From Bacteroidota bacterium (GTDB lineage Bacteria; Bacteroidota; Bacteroidia; Sphingobacteriales; Sphingobacteriaceae): DNA of 64,000 nucleotides. A model generated the notes under the pieces. It saw only the letters and a program-made list of their open reading frames with translations. It had not been told where the DNA came from and ran no database searches. Shown one piece after another: positions 9,183 through 17,721 of the stretch; the stretch's first letter is position 1; each line of letters begins with the position of its first letter. Where the stretch lies: NCBI GenBank assembly GCA_018266915.1, contig JAFDZM010000098.1, positions 62,001 to 126,000 of the forward strand. Direction: 5' to 3'. The position numbers and the translations under genes were made by a program.

Positions 9183-10049
9183 ATGAAGACGTTATTTGTA
9201 CCCCTGTTATGCATCGGTTCGCTGCAACTCTTTATATCAACTACCTCTTTTGGGCAGGATAAAGCTGCTGCAAATAAACTACAGCCACCACCTTCAAATA
9301 TTACTATTGATGGCGATTTAAAAGAATGGGGGGATAGTTTACGGTATTACAACCAGGAAAAACAACTGAACTATGCGCTCGCAAACGACCAGGAAAACCT
9401 ATACATAGCTATCCGCATTAATGACCGAAGCGAACAGATAAGAGTATTACGTGCGGGGCTAACTTTAAGCATTGATACCCGCGGCAAAAAGAAAGAAACT
9501 TTTACAATGACTTTCCCTGTTGGTAATCAAAGTGCACAAGGCATGGCAGATAATGCTATGGATTTACAAGGCGGCAACAATGACGTAAAACAGGAAGACC
9601 GCGAAGACCTGATGAATGCCAAACTAACCAAACTGAGGGAAATAAAAGTTACCGGCTTTAAAGATATCGAAAGCGAAACCATGACCACCTCTAATACCTA
9701 TGGTTTTAAAGTAGCTATAGATTATGATGAAGATGGCAACCTGGTATACGAAGCAGCCATCCCACTCAAATTTTTCCACGCTGATGACCTGTCAAAAAAC
9801 GAATGGGCCTTCAACTTCAAGATCAATGGTATAACAAGACCGGGACAAGATAAAGATAACGGTGATCATGACGGCATGACCCGAGGTAACGGAGGTGCAG
9901 GCGGATTTGCCGGAGGTGGTGGCAGAGGTGGACGAGGCGGAGGCCGTGGTGGCCGTATGGGTGGCGGTAACGGCAACAGCGTACCAGTTGACCGCAGTGA
10001 GTTGTCAAAATCCGTTGATTTCTGGGAGAAATATTACCTTTCTAAATGA
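9183..10049 (+). CDS. Secreted CBM9/DOMON-like domain protein with Gly/Arg-rich tail
   Basis: 288 residues with a signal peptide ending near TTSFGQ. Residues about 35-215 resemble CBM9/DOMON-like beta-sandwiches: NITIDGDLKEWGDSL, LYIAIRINDRSEQIR, YEAAIPLKFF and WAFNFKINGITRP are typical strands. Residues about 237-262 are almost pure Gly/Arg (GGRGGRGGGRGGRMGGG), a flexible, basic, disordered stretch. The ligand could be a sugar or heme; nothing in the sequence decides it. Divergent from clpS, 87 bp apart, and convergent with dcd over a repeat spacer. Confidence 0.75.
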   Translation: MKTLFVPLLCIGSLQLFISTTSFGQDKAAANKLQPPPSNITIDGDLKEWGDSLRYYNQEKQLNYALANDQENLYIAIRINDRSEQIRVLRAGLTLSIDTRGKKKETFTMTFPVGNQSAQGMADNAMDLQGGNNDVKQEDREDLMNAKLTKLREIKVTGFKDIESETMTTSNTYGFKVAIDYDEDGNLVYEAAIPLKFFHADDLSKNEWAFNFKINGITRPGQDKDNGDHDGMTRGNGGAGGFAGGGGRGGRGGGRGGRMGGGNGNSVPVDRSELSKSVDFWEKYYLSK

Positions 10050-10053
10050 TAAT

Positions 10054-10135
10054 TGTGAGTGGTGAGCGATGAGTAGTCAATCGAGAATTATATTTTAGAC
10101 AAGTCACTCACTATTCACCATTGACTATTCACTAA
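10054..10135. repeat. Quasi-palindromic spacer between convergent genes (GTGAGTGGTGAG words)
   Basis: The left half holds GTGAGTGGTGAGCGATGAG. The right half holds complements of GTCAATGGTGAATAGTGAGTGAC. Arms match imperfectly over about 30 bases. Same word family as 1829-1893 and also between two converging genes, overlapping the end of dcd by 4 bases. A bidirectional transcription end is the simplest role. Confidence 0.55.
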
Positions 10136-10668
10136 AACTTGTTCTTCCACATCATACTCTCCACAGGACGGGTTGTCGGATTATTATATTTAGCGTTTGA
10201 TTTCGTATTGTACAGAGTTTCAATATCACCCTCCACTACAAAATAGATCAGCTGACCGATAGGCATACCAGCATACACACGCACGGGCTGTGCTACGGAT
10301 ATCTCCAGTGTCCAGGTATTGCAAAAACCAACGTCTCCTTTACCCGCAGTTGCATGGATATCGATACCTAAACGACCAGTACTTGATTTACCTTCAAGGA
10401 ACGGCACATGACGATGCGTTTCGGTGTACTCCATCGTTACGCCCAGATAAAGCGTGTTGGGCTGCAGCACAAATCCTTCTTTCGGAATCTCAAAGCCGTC
10501 GATCTCGTTATGCTGTTTGGCGTCCAGCACACGGCTTTTGTAGGTAGCCAGGTGCTTACCCAGGTGAACGTCGTATGAATTGGTGCCTAAACACTCGCGT
10601 TTAAACGGTTCGATAATAATGTGGCCCTTGTCAATTTCCTCAAGAATGCGTTTGTCTGATAAAATCAT
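10132..10668 (-). CDS. dcd: dCTP deaminase
   Basis: 178-residue trimeric enzyme that deaminates dCTP to dUTP, feeding dUMP for thymidylate synthesis. Motifs: the nucleotide-binding loop GKSSTGRLG (93-101), HATAGKGDVGF, and NTWTLEIS with catalytic E122. Length and start agree with the family. It could be bifunctional (dCTP deaminase/dUTPase), which needs structure or assay to tell. Divergent from the phosphopantetheinyl transferase gene with about 70 bp between starts. Confidence 0.95.
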   Translation of the reverse strand: MILSDKRILEEIDKGHIIIEPFKRECLGTNSYDVHLGKHLATYKSRVLDAKQHNEIDGFEIPKEGFVLQPNTLYLGVTMEYTETHRHVPFLEGKSSTGRLGIDIHATAGKGDVGFCNTWTLEISVAQPVRVYAGMPIGQLIYFVVEGDIETLYNTKSNAKYNNPTTRPVESMMWKNKF

Positions 10669-10738
10669 TGTACTGTGATATTTGGCCTAAATTATAATTA
10701 TTTGATTTATTTTGCCATCCTTTTTGCAATTTTACTTT

Positions 10739-11377
10739 ATGGCCATAGCATACAAAAAGCAAATTGACGCTGATACCGAATTTGCTCTTTGGAGAATAGA
10801 AGAGAAAGCGGAGGATTTGTACAAGCAACTGCAGTTGAACGACCGCGAAAAGGCTTATTTAGAGAAACTTAGCCATGGCAAACGGCACCTCCACTGGCTC
10901 GGCACGCGCGTGCTGCTGCGCAAAATGCTGAACACCGAAGAGTATATACACTGCGAGGTTGACGAGCACGGCAAGCCCTATTTGGTGCATCTGCCCTATC
11001 ATATATCACTGAGCCATTCATTTGATTATGCAGCCGTTATGTTGAGCAGAACTCATAAGGTAGGCATCGACATCGAGCAGATAAAAGAAAAGGTGGAGCG
11101 CATTGCCCATAAGTTTATGCGTCCGTCCGAAATGGAGTTTATCGATCACCAGGACAGGGTGCAGCAATTGTATGTTTGCTGGTGCGCCAAAGAAGCTGTT
11201 TATAAATGTTATGGGCAAAAAGAAGTCTCATTTGCAGATAATATTTCGCTTGAGCCCTTTAACTTTGCTCAAGAAGGACATGTAAAGGCACATCTAAATA
11301 AAGGTATAGTCTCCAAAGACTATAAGGTAGGTTATTTGCAGTACGAAGATTATATGATCGGCTACGTAAAGGGATAG
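10739..11377 (+). CDS. 4'-phosphopantetheinyl transferase superfamily protein
   Basis: Moves the phosphopantetheine arm of CoA to carrier proteins. From ATG 10739 the product is 212 residues (Sfp/EntD type, longer than AcpS). The metal-binding signature VGIDIEQI (D111, E113) and the helix motif WCAKEAVYK (W148, K151, E152) are both intact. An in-frame start at 10712 adds nine residues with no family support. lipB follows after 4 bp, so the two are co-transcribed. Since carrier-protein-bound octanoate is the LipB substrate, this enzyme may act on the same acyl carrier protein (inference). Confidence 0.9.
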   Translation: MAIAYKKQIDADTEFALWRIEEKAEDLYKQLQLNDREKAYLEKLSHGKRHLHWLGTRVLLRKMLNTEEYIHCEVDEHGKPYLVHLPYHISLSHSFDYAAVMLSRTHKVGIDIEQIKEKVERIAHKFMRPSEMEFIDHQDRVQQLYVCWCAKEAVYKCYGQKEVSFADNISLEPFNFAQEGHVKAHLNKGIVSKDYKVGYLQYEDYMIGYVKG

Positions 11378-11381
11378 GGAT

Positions 11382-12110
11382 ATGAAGAACAAACAAGTAT
11401 TTTTCCAGGATTGGGGTTTGACAGATTACAAAGAAGCATGGGACCGCCAGGAAGCTATATTTGGCCAAACTGTCGGCCTGAAAACCAAAATCCGCAACCG
11501 CAAGATCACCAGTGAAGGCGACGAATACAGTGAAGAAGATGAGTTAACCCCAAACTATTTGATTTTTTGTGAGCACCCTCACGTTTATACCTTAGGTAAA
11601 AGTGGCAAACCCGAACATTTGCTTTTGGATGAGAAAGGCCTGAAAGAGAAGAATGCCGTTTTTTACCCGATCAACCGCGGCGGCGATATCACCTATCATG
11701 GTCCGGGGCAGATAGTAGGCTATCCTATCCTCGATCTGGATAATTTCTTTACCGATATTCACCTTTACCTGCGCACATTGGAAGAAGCGGTAATACTCAC
11801 TATGGCTCAATATGGACTAAAGGGTGAACGTTACCCCGGCTACACTGGTGTATGGCTCGATCCTGATAATGAAAATGCCCGTAAAATATGCGCTATGGGT
11901 GTAAGATGTAGCCGTTGGGTGACGATGCATGGCTTTGCCTTTAATGTGAATACCGATCTGGATTACTTTAATAATATAGTTCCTTGTGGTATTGACGATA
12001 AAGCGGTAACCTCCATGCAAAAAGAATTAGGCCAAAAGGCAGATATAGAAGACATCAAGAAAAACTTAAAACATCATATTTCCGTATTGTTCGATATGGA
12101 GATCGTATGA
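11382..12110 (+). CDS. lipB: Octanoyl-[ACP]:protein N-octanoyltransferase LipB
   Basis: 242 residues. Transfers octanoate from ACP to the lipoyl domains of 2-oxoacid dehydrogenases and GcvH. Diagnostic motifs: HPHVYTLGKSG, RGGDITYHGPGQIVGYPI, then the catalytic pair K168 (ARKICAMGVRCSRWVTMHG) and C202 (IVPCGI). It shares its last 4 bases (ATGA) with the SGNH hydrolase start, which implies translational coupling. The sulfur-insertion partner lipA is at 45.5-46.4 kb. Confidence 0.96.
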   Translation: MKNKQVFFQDWGLTDYKEAWDRQEAIFGQTVGLKTKIRNRKITSEGDEYSEEDELTPNYLIFCEHPHVYTLGKSGKPEHLLLDEKGLKEKNAVFYPINRGGDITYHGPGQIVGYPILDLDNFFTDIHLYLRTLEEAVILTMAQYGLKGERYPGYTGVWLDPDNENARKICAMGVRCSRWVTMHGFAFNVNTDLDYFNNIVPCGIDDKAVTSMQKELGQKADIEDIKKNLKHHISVLFDMEIV

Positions 12111-12808
12111 AAGCAATCGTAATAACCCTTTTAACCTTATGCAGCTGCGGTGCATTTGCCCAAATCACAAACATGAATCCTAAGGATACCTCTGCCCAAC
12201 ATACGCTGACCTACCTAGCCCTCGGCGATTCCTACACCATTGGTGAAATGGTTCCGGCAGATCAATCGTATCCAAACCAGGCAGCGGCTCTATTAACAAA
12301 AAAAGGCAGGCACATTTCCCCTCCAACAATCATCGCCAAAACCGGCTGGAGAACAGATGAGCTGATCCAGGGAATCACTAGCGCGAGCCTCACCCAAAAG
12401 TTCGACATCGTAACCCTGCTCATAGGTGTGAATAACCAATATCAGCATAAAGACACTGCCATTTACAGAGCAGAATTTGTTCAGTTGCTCAAAACCAGCA
12501 TTGCCTTCGCAAACGACAATAAGCATCATGTATTTGTATTATCTATTCCCGATTGGGGCGTGACCCCTTTTGCCAACGGTCGTAACCCGGAAAGAATAGC
12601 CACTGAGATTGACGCCTATAACCGCATCAATAAAGAGGAAAGCAAAAAAGCAGGTGTTAACTACATTAACATTACCTCACTCTATCGCGAAATAGGCGAC
12701 GATCCGGCTTACCTTGCCGAAGATAAATTACACCCTTCGGGAAAAATGTATGAGAAATGGGCAAAGGTGTTAGCTAACGCGATTGAAGGGCAGTTGAAGA
12801 AAGAATAA
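12107..12808 (+). CDS. Secreted SGNH/GDSL-family hydrolase
   Basis: 233 residues with a signal peptide (MKAIVITLLTLCSCGAFAQ). Block I is LALGDSYTIGE (nucleophile S42), block III is LIGVNNQ (oxyanion N), block V is EDKLHPSG (D206, H209). The block II Gly is likely in GWRTDEL. An esterase or lipase in the periplasm or outside; deacetylation of a cell-wall sugar or carbohydrate ester is possible but not shown. Overlaps lipB by 4 bp; third gene of this operon. Confidence 0.88.
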   Translation: MKAIVITLLTLCSCGAFAQITNMNPKDTSAQHTLTYLALGDSYTIGEMVPADQSYPNQAAALLTKKGRHISPPTIIAKTGWRTDELIQGITSASLTQKFDIVTLLIGVNNQYQHKDTAIYRAEFVQLLKTSIAFANDNKHHVFVLSIPDWGVTPFANGRNPERIATEIDAYNRINKEESKKAGVNYINITSLYREIGDDPAYLAEDKLHPSGKMYEKWAKVLANAIEGQLKKE

Positions 12809-12818
12809 ATTACAAATC

Positions 12819-12953
12819 CGTCATTGCGAGGAACGAAGCAATCTCTACTTAGGACATTCAAAAAAACCTGAATATTTTAGTGAACGTTCAGCGAAAAATG
12901 CTCGTTTGTTTGACTTGCATAGTTCGGAGATTGCTTCGTTCCTCGCAATGACG
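12819..12953. mobile_element. MITE-like element with perfect 27-bp inverted ends
   Basis: Two exact 27-base inverted arms (12819-12845 and 12927-12953; core TCATTGCGAGGAACGAAGCA) enclose an 81-bp AT-richer centre with no gene. This end sequence is a widely dispersed bacterial intergenic repeat, as far as I recall. The structure fits a non-autonomous palindromic element or a REPIN-like unit; no transposase is in the window. It separates the SGNH operon from the VOC gene. Confidence 0.7.
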
Positions 12954-12997
12954 CGTTGGTTTAGACTATTGCTAACTGCCAAATAAAAACTGGAATC

Positions 12998-13438
12998 CTA
13001 GTTCCCCTTCACCCACTCCGAATACCTCGTCTCCTCCGGCACATCCGTCTTACTCTCAAAGTGTAGGTAATATCCATCCGGATCAACTATCCTCACATCC
13101 CACAAACCATTTCCCACAAAAGGCTCGTCAGGCTTAATCCCGTTATCCAAAAACTCATGATACAACACCAGCGAATCCCTGCATTGAAACCAAATAGATA
13201 CCCCTGCACCCGGTTTATTGCCTGCCAAATACGATTTATCCGTCGTCATTCTAACTTCCTGCAGCATGATCGACCCGCCCTCACGCTGTAGCCAGCACCA
13301 TTCAATTGTGCCCCGTGGTGTCCAGGTGTTCATTATTTTGAAGCCTAACCCATCCACATAAAACTTTAATGATGCCTCCATATTTGACACCATAAAAAGT
13401 GGGGTTGAATATTGTATGTTGGGCTGTTCGCTTTCCAT
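12998..13438 (-). CDS. VOC family protein (glyoxalase/bleomycin-resistance fold)
   Basis: 146 residues with the paired beta-alpha-beta-beta-beta modules of the vicinal-oxygen-chelate superfamily. Visible parts: PLFMVSNMEASLKFYVDGLGFKI, WCWLQREGGSIMLQEV, VSIWFQCRD, and the C-terminal RIVDPDGYYLHFESK, whose last Glu is the usual metal ligand. Substrate is unknown. It starts 5 bp after the class V aminotransferase stop, so the two are one operon. Confidence 0.85.
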   Translation of the reverse strand: MESEQPNIQYSTPLFMVSNMEASLKFYVDGLGFKIMNTWTPRGTIEWCWLQREGGSIMLQEVRMTTDKSYLAGNKPGAGVSIWFQCRDSLVLYHEFLDNGIKPDEPFVGNGLWDVRIVDPDGYYLHFESKTDVPEETRYSEWVKGN

Positions 13439-13443
13439 AACAA

Positions 13444-14742
13444 TTATGTTTTCTTTGAAGCGGCAATCTTCTCAATCGCATGAGCCAGTTTATCCAAATC
13501 GGCCAGACGGGTGTATACATGAGGCGTTACTCTAACACAACTCACGTTTTCCCAAACAATGCCTACCGTGTGTATTTTATATTGACTGAATAATGCAGTA
13601 TCCAACTCACCCGGTGTCATGCCGTCAATGCTCACACCGCAGATGGCACATGAGAATTGTGGCTTTAGCGAGGTATGCAGCTTCACTCTCGGAATATCTT
13701 TCACCTTCGTTGCCCAGTAATTTTTCAGGTAACGGATACGCTCTTCCTTGCGCTTGCTGCCAATGCCTTCGTGAAAATTAATGGCCTCGCCTATGCCCTG
13801 CTCTATCGGGAAACTACGTGTGCCCAAAGTCTCGCACTTCCTGATATCACCACTATGCGGATCGCCATTGCAAAGCAGCGGCCATATTTTGCTGATATGC
13901 TCCTTCTTAATCCACATCATCCCGCTGCCAATAGGTGCCGACAGGAATTTATGCAGACTCGTCCCCAAATAATCGCAACCCAGGTCCGGAATCTTAAAAT
14001 CCATCAACCCAAATGAGTGTGCCCCATCACAAACCACCTCGATCCCTTTGGCATGGGCCATATCCGATATTTTACGAACCGGCATCACCTGCCCCACCCA
14101 ATTCACCATGTGCGTAACGTGGATGATCTTCGTCTTCGGCGTTATCGCGTCGGCATAAACTTTTACAATCTGCTCGTCATTCTCGATCGGAAACTCGAAA
14201 CTGAGCTGCTTGTATACAATACCGTCGCGCATGGCACGCTGTTTATAGGCTTGAATGATGTTGGGATAATCCAGCTTGCTGCCAATCACCTCGTCGCCTT
14301 TCTCCAGGTTCAACCCGTAAATAACCGTGTTCAGTGATTCAGTAGCATTCCTGTTAATGGCAATCTCTTCCGGATCAACACCCGCCAGTTGCGCCAGCTT
14401 TTCGCGCAGGGGCTCACGACCCTGATCCAATATGCGCCACATAAAGTAGGACGGCCCCTCGTTGCTCAGGTCGTTATAACGCGCCACAGCCTGCTGCACA
14501 ACCAGCGGCGACGGCGATACCCCGCCATTATTCAGGTTAATGATATTGGGACTCACGCTAAACGCATTCTGGATAGTGCTCCAGTAATCCTCATCCGTGG
14601 CCACCTGCTCCGGCGAAAGATGGTCGATCTTTTTTGCGGCCTGCGCCCATTCATCGGCGTGCAGTTGATTAAACAAACTCGATGTCGAAAAGGCCCCTGC
14701 CAGCGCGGCGGCCTGCGTGATAAACTTCCTGCGGTTGGTCAT
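13444..14742 (-). CDS. Exported class V aminotransferase (isopenicillin-N epimerase/cysteine desulfurase-like)
   Basis: 432 residues. The N-terminus MTNRRKFITQAAALAGAF has a twin-arginine motif and hydrophobic core, which suggests Tat export of a folded PLP enzyme. PLP residues: D239 in CDGAHSFGLMDF and the Schiff-base lysine K265 in GTSLHKFLSAPIGSG. NNGGVSPSP and NRNATESLNTV are typical of the epimerase-like branch rather than IscS. Substrate unknown. Followed by the VOC gene; divergent from the papain-like gene. Confidence 0.88.
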   Translation of the reverse strand: MTNRRKFITQAAALAGAFSTSSLFNQLHADEWAQAAKKIDHLSPEQVATDEDYWSTIQNAFSVSPNIINLNNGGVSPSPLVVQQAVARYNDLSNEGPSYFMWRILDQGREPLREKLAQLAGVDPEEIAINRNATESLNTVIYGLNLEKGDEVIGSKLDYPNIIQAYKQRAMRDGIVYKQLSFEFPIENDEQIVKVYADAITPKTKIIHVTHMVNWVGQVMPVRKISDMAHAKGIEVVCDGAHSFGLMDFKIPDLGCDYLGTSLHKFLSAPIGSGMMWIKKEHISKIWPLLCNGDPHSGDIRKCETLGTRSFPIEQGIGEAINFHEGIGSKRKEERIRYLKNYWATKVKDIPRVKLHTSLKPQFSCAICGVSIDGMTPGELDTALFSQYKIHTVGIVWENVSCVRVTPHVYTRLADLDKLAHAIEKIAASKKT

Positions 14743-14859
14743 GAATCTAAGTTAGCGAATTATTTTTTTTGGCAAGAATCGCATATTATGATAAAGAAAA
14801 ATTGTATATTAGATTTAGGTTAAGTTATTTAAAATCATTTATTTACCAACTCCCCAGTT

Positions 14860-16092
14860 ATGAAAAAAACTATTACTACTCTTGTCACCTTATCGGTCGC
14901 GGCAATGGCATTTTACGGCTGCCGCAAAACATCGGATGCTGTTGCACCCAATAATTCTGAAACTAATGTTGTGAACCTCCACGGAATGGGTCTTAACCCG
15001 ATGGACGCATCCGAATGGGCCAATGTACCTGCCTTTTCCGGCGATCTTTTTAAAAACAAACTGGCTCCTGACGGCCTTACTTATAACGGCACTGCCTACA
15101 GCTCCTATTTGCTGGTGACACCGCAGATAAGGGACCAGGGGCAGACCGGCGCATGTACCAGTTTTTGCGGTGCCGAAACGGATGAGATACTGTACTACTA
15201 TAAGAATAACTCCGTGTCCCCTATAGCTAATTTCGCTACAGCAAGCGGAGTAACCCTGGCGACACAAAATCAAATCCCTAACACTTCAGACGCACCTGCC
15301 TATGGCGGTGCGAGTAATGCAACTGCAGCGTTCAGCCCGCTGTTCCTGTATTTTGTTGAACGCGTGGTGATCGAAAAATACGCTATCGGATCGGACCCTG
15401 GCGCCAATATGGTAAACATTGGCCAAACCTTACAGGGATTGTCGAGCAATACCTCTACCGGCAAAGCGTTAACATACAGCGGTTATACATTTGCAGGTAT
15501 ACCAATGGAAGCCAATTACCCTTATCCGTGGGTAGCCGGTTCAGGGGGTTACAATGTAGCTACGCCAACTGCTTCACCTTACAAGACATACCCATACAAC
15601 TATTACAACTACGGCTCTACAACTATACCGGTTGCACCTAATAACCATACCATAGGCGTGCAAAGCGGCAGTACCAACAGCAGCGGCACCACTACCACTT
15701 CAGGTTATTATGTTATTTCGAGTACAGGTACAAACCTGGTAAACGACGTTAAAACCGCACTTCTGAACAACAAACCGGTGATGATGGGTTTCAACGTGTA
15801 TGATAATACCCGTACCTACAAATATTTTGAAGGCTTGAACACCACCAGCTACACTTACAATCCGCTTACTTCAAGCGGTAGCCTTGCGCAGGGTGTAAGA
15901 TTATTGGGCGGCCACGCCGTACCGATTGTTGGCTATATTAACGACAGTACCCAACCAGGCGGAGGCGTATTTATCGTCCAGAACTCATGGGGCACACCAT
16001 GGGGTAATCATGGCTATTTTTACCTGCCCTATTCAGTTATCCAAAGCACCAGGGTTGTTCCATCAGGAAGCCTTTACGTAGCAGTTTTATAA
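14860..16092 (+). CDS. Papain-like (C1 family) cysteine peptidase lipoprotein
   Basis: 410 residues. The lipoprotein signal ends at Cys21 (AMAFYGC). The catalytic set is complete: oxyanion Q93 and nucleophile C99 in RDQGQTGACTSFCG, H352 in GGHAVPIVGY, N375 in QNSWGTPWGNHGYFYL. A Ser/Thr/Tyr/Pro-rich insert (about 200-300) separates the halves. No propeptide is obvious; the segment 25-85 may serve. Probably tethered to the envelope to cut extracellular peptides (inference). A clear terminator follows. Confidence 0.88.
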   Translation: MKKTITTLVTLSVAAMAFYGCRKTSDAVAPNNSETNVVNLHGMGLNPMDASEWANVPAFSGDLFKNKLAPDGLTYNGTAYSSYLLVTPQIRDQGQTGACTSFCGAETDEILYYYKNNSVSPIANFATASGVTLATQNQIPNTSDAPAYGGASNATAAFSPLFLYFVERVVIEKYAIGSDPGANMVNIGQTLQGLSSNTSTGKALTYSGYTFAGIPMEANYPYPWVAGSGGYNVATPTASPYKTYPYNYYNYGSTTIPVAPNNHTIGVQSGSTNSSGTTTTSGYYVISSTGTNLVNDVKTALLNNKPVMMGFNVYDNTRTYKYFEGLNTTSYTYNPLTSSGSLAQGVRLLGGHAVPIVGYINDSTQPGGGVFIVQNSWGTPWGNHGYFYLPYSVIQSTRVVPSGSLYVAVL

Positions 16093-16117
16093 GAAAACAA
16101 CAAATATAATGTACAGA

Positions 16118-16143
16118 GTCCCGGCATTGTCCGGGGCTTTTTG
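16118..16143 (+). terminator. Rho-independent terminator of the papain-like gene
   Basis: The stem GTCCCGG / CCGGGGC with loop CATTGT is followed by TTTTTG, 25 bp after the stop codon. Confidence 0.85.
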
Positions 16144-16188
16144 TTCACTTTATTCGGCAATGTTTGTTCCGCTTGCCAATCCATCTAA

Positions 16189-16294
16189 CGCCATCCTGAA
16201 CTTGTTTCGGGAACCCACGAGACAGGCCGACGCCATACTGTACACTTAGCATGACACATACTTAGCAAGTGGGGTGCTGAAACAAGTATGACGG
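16189..16294. repeat. Degenerate inverted repeat (AACTTGTTTC type)
   Basis: The arms 16189-16218 and 16268-16294 are imperfect complements around AACTTGTTTC/GAAACAAGT and ACCCCAC/GTGGGT. It looks like an eroded copy of a dispersed palindromic element. The rest of the 300-bp gap 16093-16392 holds only two terminators; no gene is seen. Confidence 0.5.
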
Positions 16295-16346
16295 TAATAT
16301 TTTGCACCAGGGATTTTTATGGATAGCCCGCCCGGGTGCCTACAAC

Positions 16347-16376
16347 AAAAGGGCCTTAAGACTTTCGACTTAAGGC
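16347..16376 (-). terminator. Terminator of the YXWGXW gene
   Basis: On the minus strand the stem GCCTTAAG / CTTAAGGC with a TCGAAAGT loop is followed by CCTTTTGTTG, 17 bp after the stop of the YXWGXW gene. Confidence 0.7.
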
Positions 16377-16392
16377 TTCTGATTTGTTACCC

Positions 16393-17523
16393 TTACCTGT
16401 GACGTTCCCGTTGCGGTTGCGGAGCACGTTGTGGTTGCATATGCTGCGGTTGCATCCGTTGTGGCTGCATTCTTGGCTGTTGCATCCGTTGCGGAGTCTC
16501 CATTCGCTGAACCCGCAAGTCCCTCTGTTGTTGAGGGCGCTGCTGCATTCTTGGTTGTTGGTAGCGCTGAGCCTGATAACGTTGCTGTTGTGCTCTCTGC
16601 TGGTAGCGTTGGGCCTGGTAATGCTGTTGTTGTACGCGTTGCTGATTGTGCTGAGCCTGGTATTGCTGCTGTGAATGTCTGGCTTCAATTTGCCTGGCTG
16701 CATTATTATGTACGGTACGGCTTTGCTGCCTTACGTTTGACTGCATCCGGCCAGCATGGCTACTGGTACTGGTACGGTTTGCAGCGGTATTGGCGCGCTG
16801 TCTGAATTGCTGGGGATCCACTCTGCGCATTGAAGTAAGACCGGGGCGTCCGTGATTGACTTTGGCAAATTGGCTGCGGTCTTTCACTGCGGCCAACTGG
16901 TGATCACGCTGGGCACTGGTTGCCGGTATATGGCGCTGATTCATGGCTATGCGTTGTGCCGGGGTAGGTCTGGCCATTACACCGCCATGGCCGCCGTTAT
17001 AGGCTACGTGGTTATTTACTATGGTATTCCTGCGAACAACAGTACGATCGATATAAGTGTTATGTATGACGGTTCTGTTAACATGCCATACTGCTGTATT
17101 ATACCTGAAATGATTGCCCGACCATCCCCCGCCGCAAAAACCTCTTCCATAATAACCATAACCATAGTTGATACCGCCGTAAAAGCCGACTTCCGGTCCC
17201 CAGTAACCTGCATGGAAAACGTACACACCACCATCGAAGCCCCAATAAGAAGGGGTCCAGTACACACCAAAGCTCGGAGGAGCTACCCATACCCCTGGTA
17301 CCCAATAATAATCGCCCTCATCTGGATCCCAGGCCCAGTAACCTGGTTGCCAGATATAACCATCAACCGGACAAGCCGGCTGGGCATACACCGGCAAAAC
17401 CGGTGGGGCTATGCCTGCCTCGATGCCAACACTCACATTGACCTGGGCATTTGCCTTGGTGATAGCCATTAACGTGACAGCCGCCATCAGGCTTATTATT
17501 TTTGCTAAATTTTTCATGATCAT
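16393..17523 (-). CDS. YXWGXW repeat protein with long Gln/Arg-rich tail
   Basis: 376 residues. Signal peptide (to TKANAQ). Residues about 45-115 hold tryptophan-tyrosine repeats of the YXWGXW type (YIWQPGYWAWDPDEGDYYWV, PSYWGFDGG, HAGYWGPEVGFYGG). The C-terminal third (about 245-376) is low-complexity Q/R/A/H with repeated QQRYQAQRYQQ and QRMQPQ units. Family function is unknown; members are secreted and often stress-linked. The positively charged, disordered tail could bind wall polymers or nucleic acid (inference). Two starts (17523, 17517) are equivalent. Codon-level repeats create long antisense open frames that are not genes. Confidence 0.8.
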   Translation of the reverse strand: MIMKNLAKIISLMAAVTLMAITKANAQVNVSVGIEAGIAPPVLPVYAQPACPVDGYIWQPGYWAWDPDEGDYYWVPGVWVAPPSFGVYWTPSYWGFDGGVYVFHAGYWGPEVGFYGGINYGYGYYGRGFCGGGWSGNHFRYNTAVWHVNRTVIHNTYIDRTVVRRNTIVNNHVAYNGGHGGVMARPTPAQRIAMNQRHIPATSAQRDHQLAAVKDRSQFAKVNHGRPGLTSMRRVDPQQFRQRANTAANRTSTSSHAGRMQSNVRQQSRTVHNNAARQIEARHSQQQYQAQHNQQRVQQQHYQAQRYQQRAQQQRYQAQRYQQPRMQQRPQQQRDLRVQRMETPQRMQQPRMQPQRMQPQHMQPQRAPQPQRERHR

Positions 17524-17598
17524 TTACTGATATCTCTCGATTAACAATCATGAGCCCAAACGGTTTGAGGCGAGATCAGGAAGCTTCCCGCTATGTAA

Positions 17599-17706
17599 CC
17601 TTTTCAGTTTATAGCCGTCTCCATTAAAAATTGTATACAAGACCTGAAACTGGATCCTAACAACGAGTATGAAAAGAATCGCATAAAGGGATTACAATCC
17701 AAATGA
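17599..17706 (+). pseudogene. Orphan C-terminal fragment resembling a TPR-protein end
   Basis: A 35-codon open stretch ends in DLKLDPNNEYEKNRIKGLQ plus SK and a stop, very like the last helix pair of TPR-ended hydrolases or carriers (…LDPNNEYAKK…L). There is no start codon, a stop lies just upstream, and the 5' part of the gene is missing. Read as a remnant left after deletion of a gene. The rest of the 17524-17721 gap shows nothing recognisable. Could be chance. Confidence 0.35.
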
Positions 17707-17721
17707 CGAAGGATTTCCTAA

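Noticed and set aside
12819..12953. A small-RNA gene rather than a MITE
   Set aside because: Long perfect arms would also fold as RNA, but no promoter or T-tract was found, and the end sequence is a dispersed repeat.
16384..17472. Long open frames on the plus strand opposite the YXWGXW gene
   Set aside because: They mirror codon repeats of the real gene (Leu- or Val-rich strings), have no start context or family features, and the minus-strand protein has clear domains.
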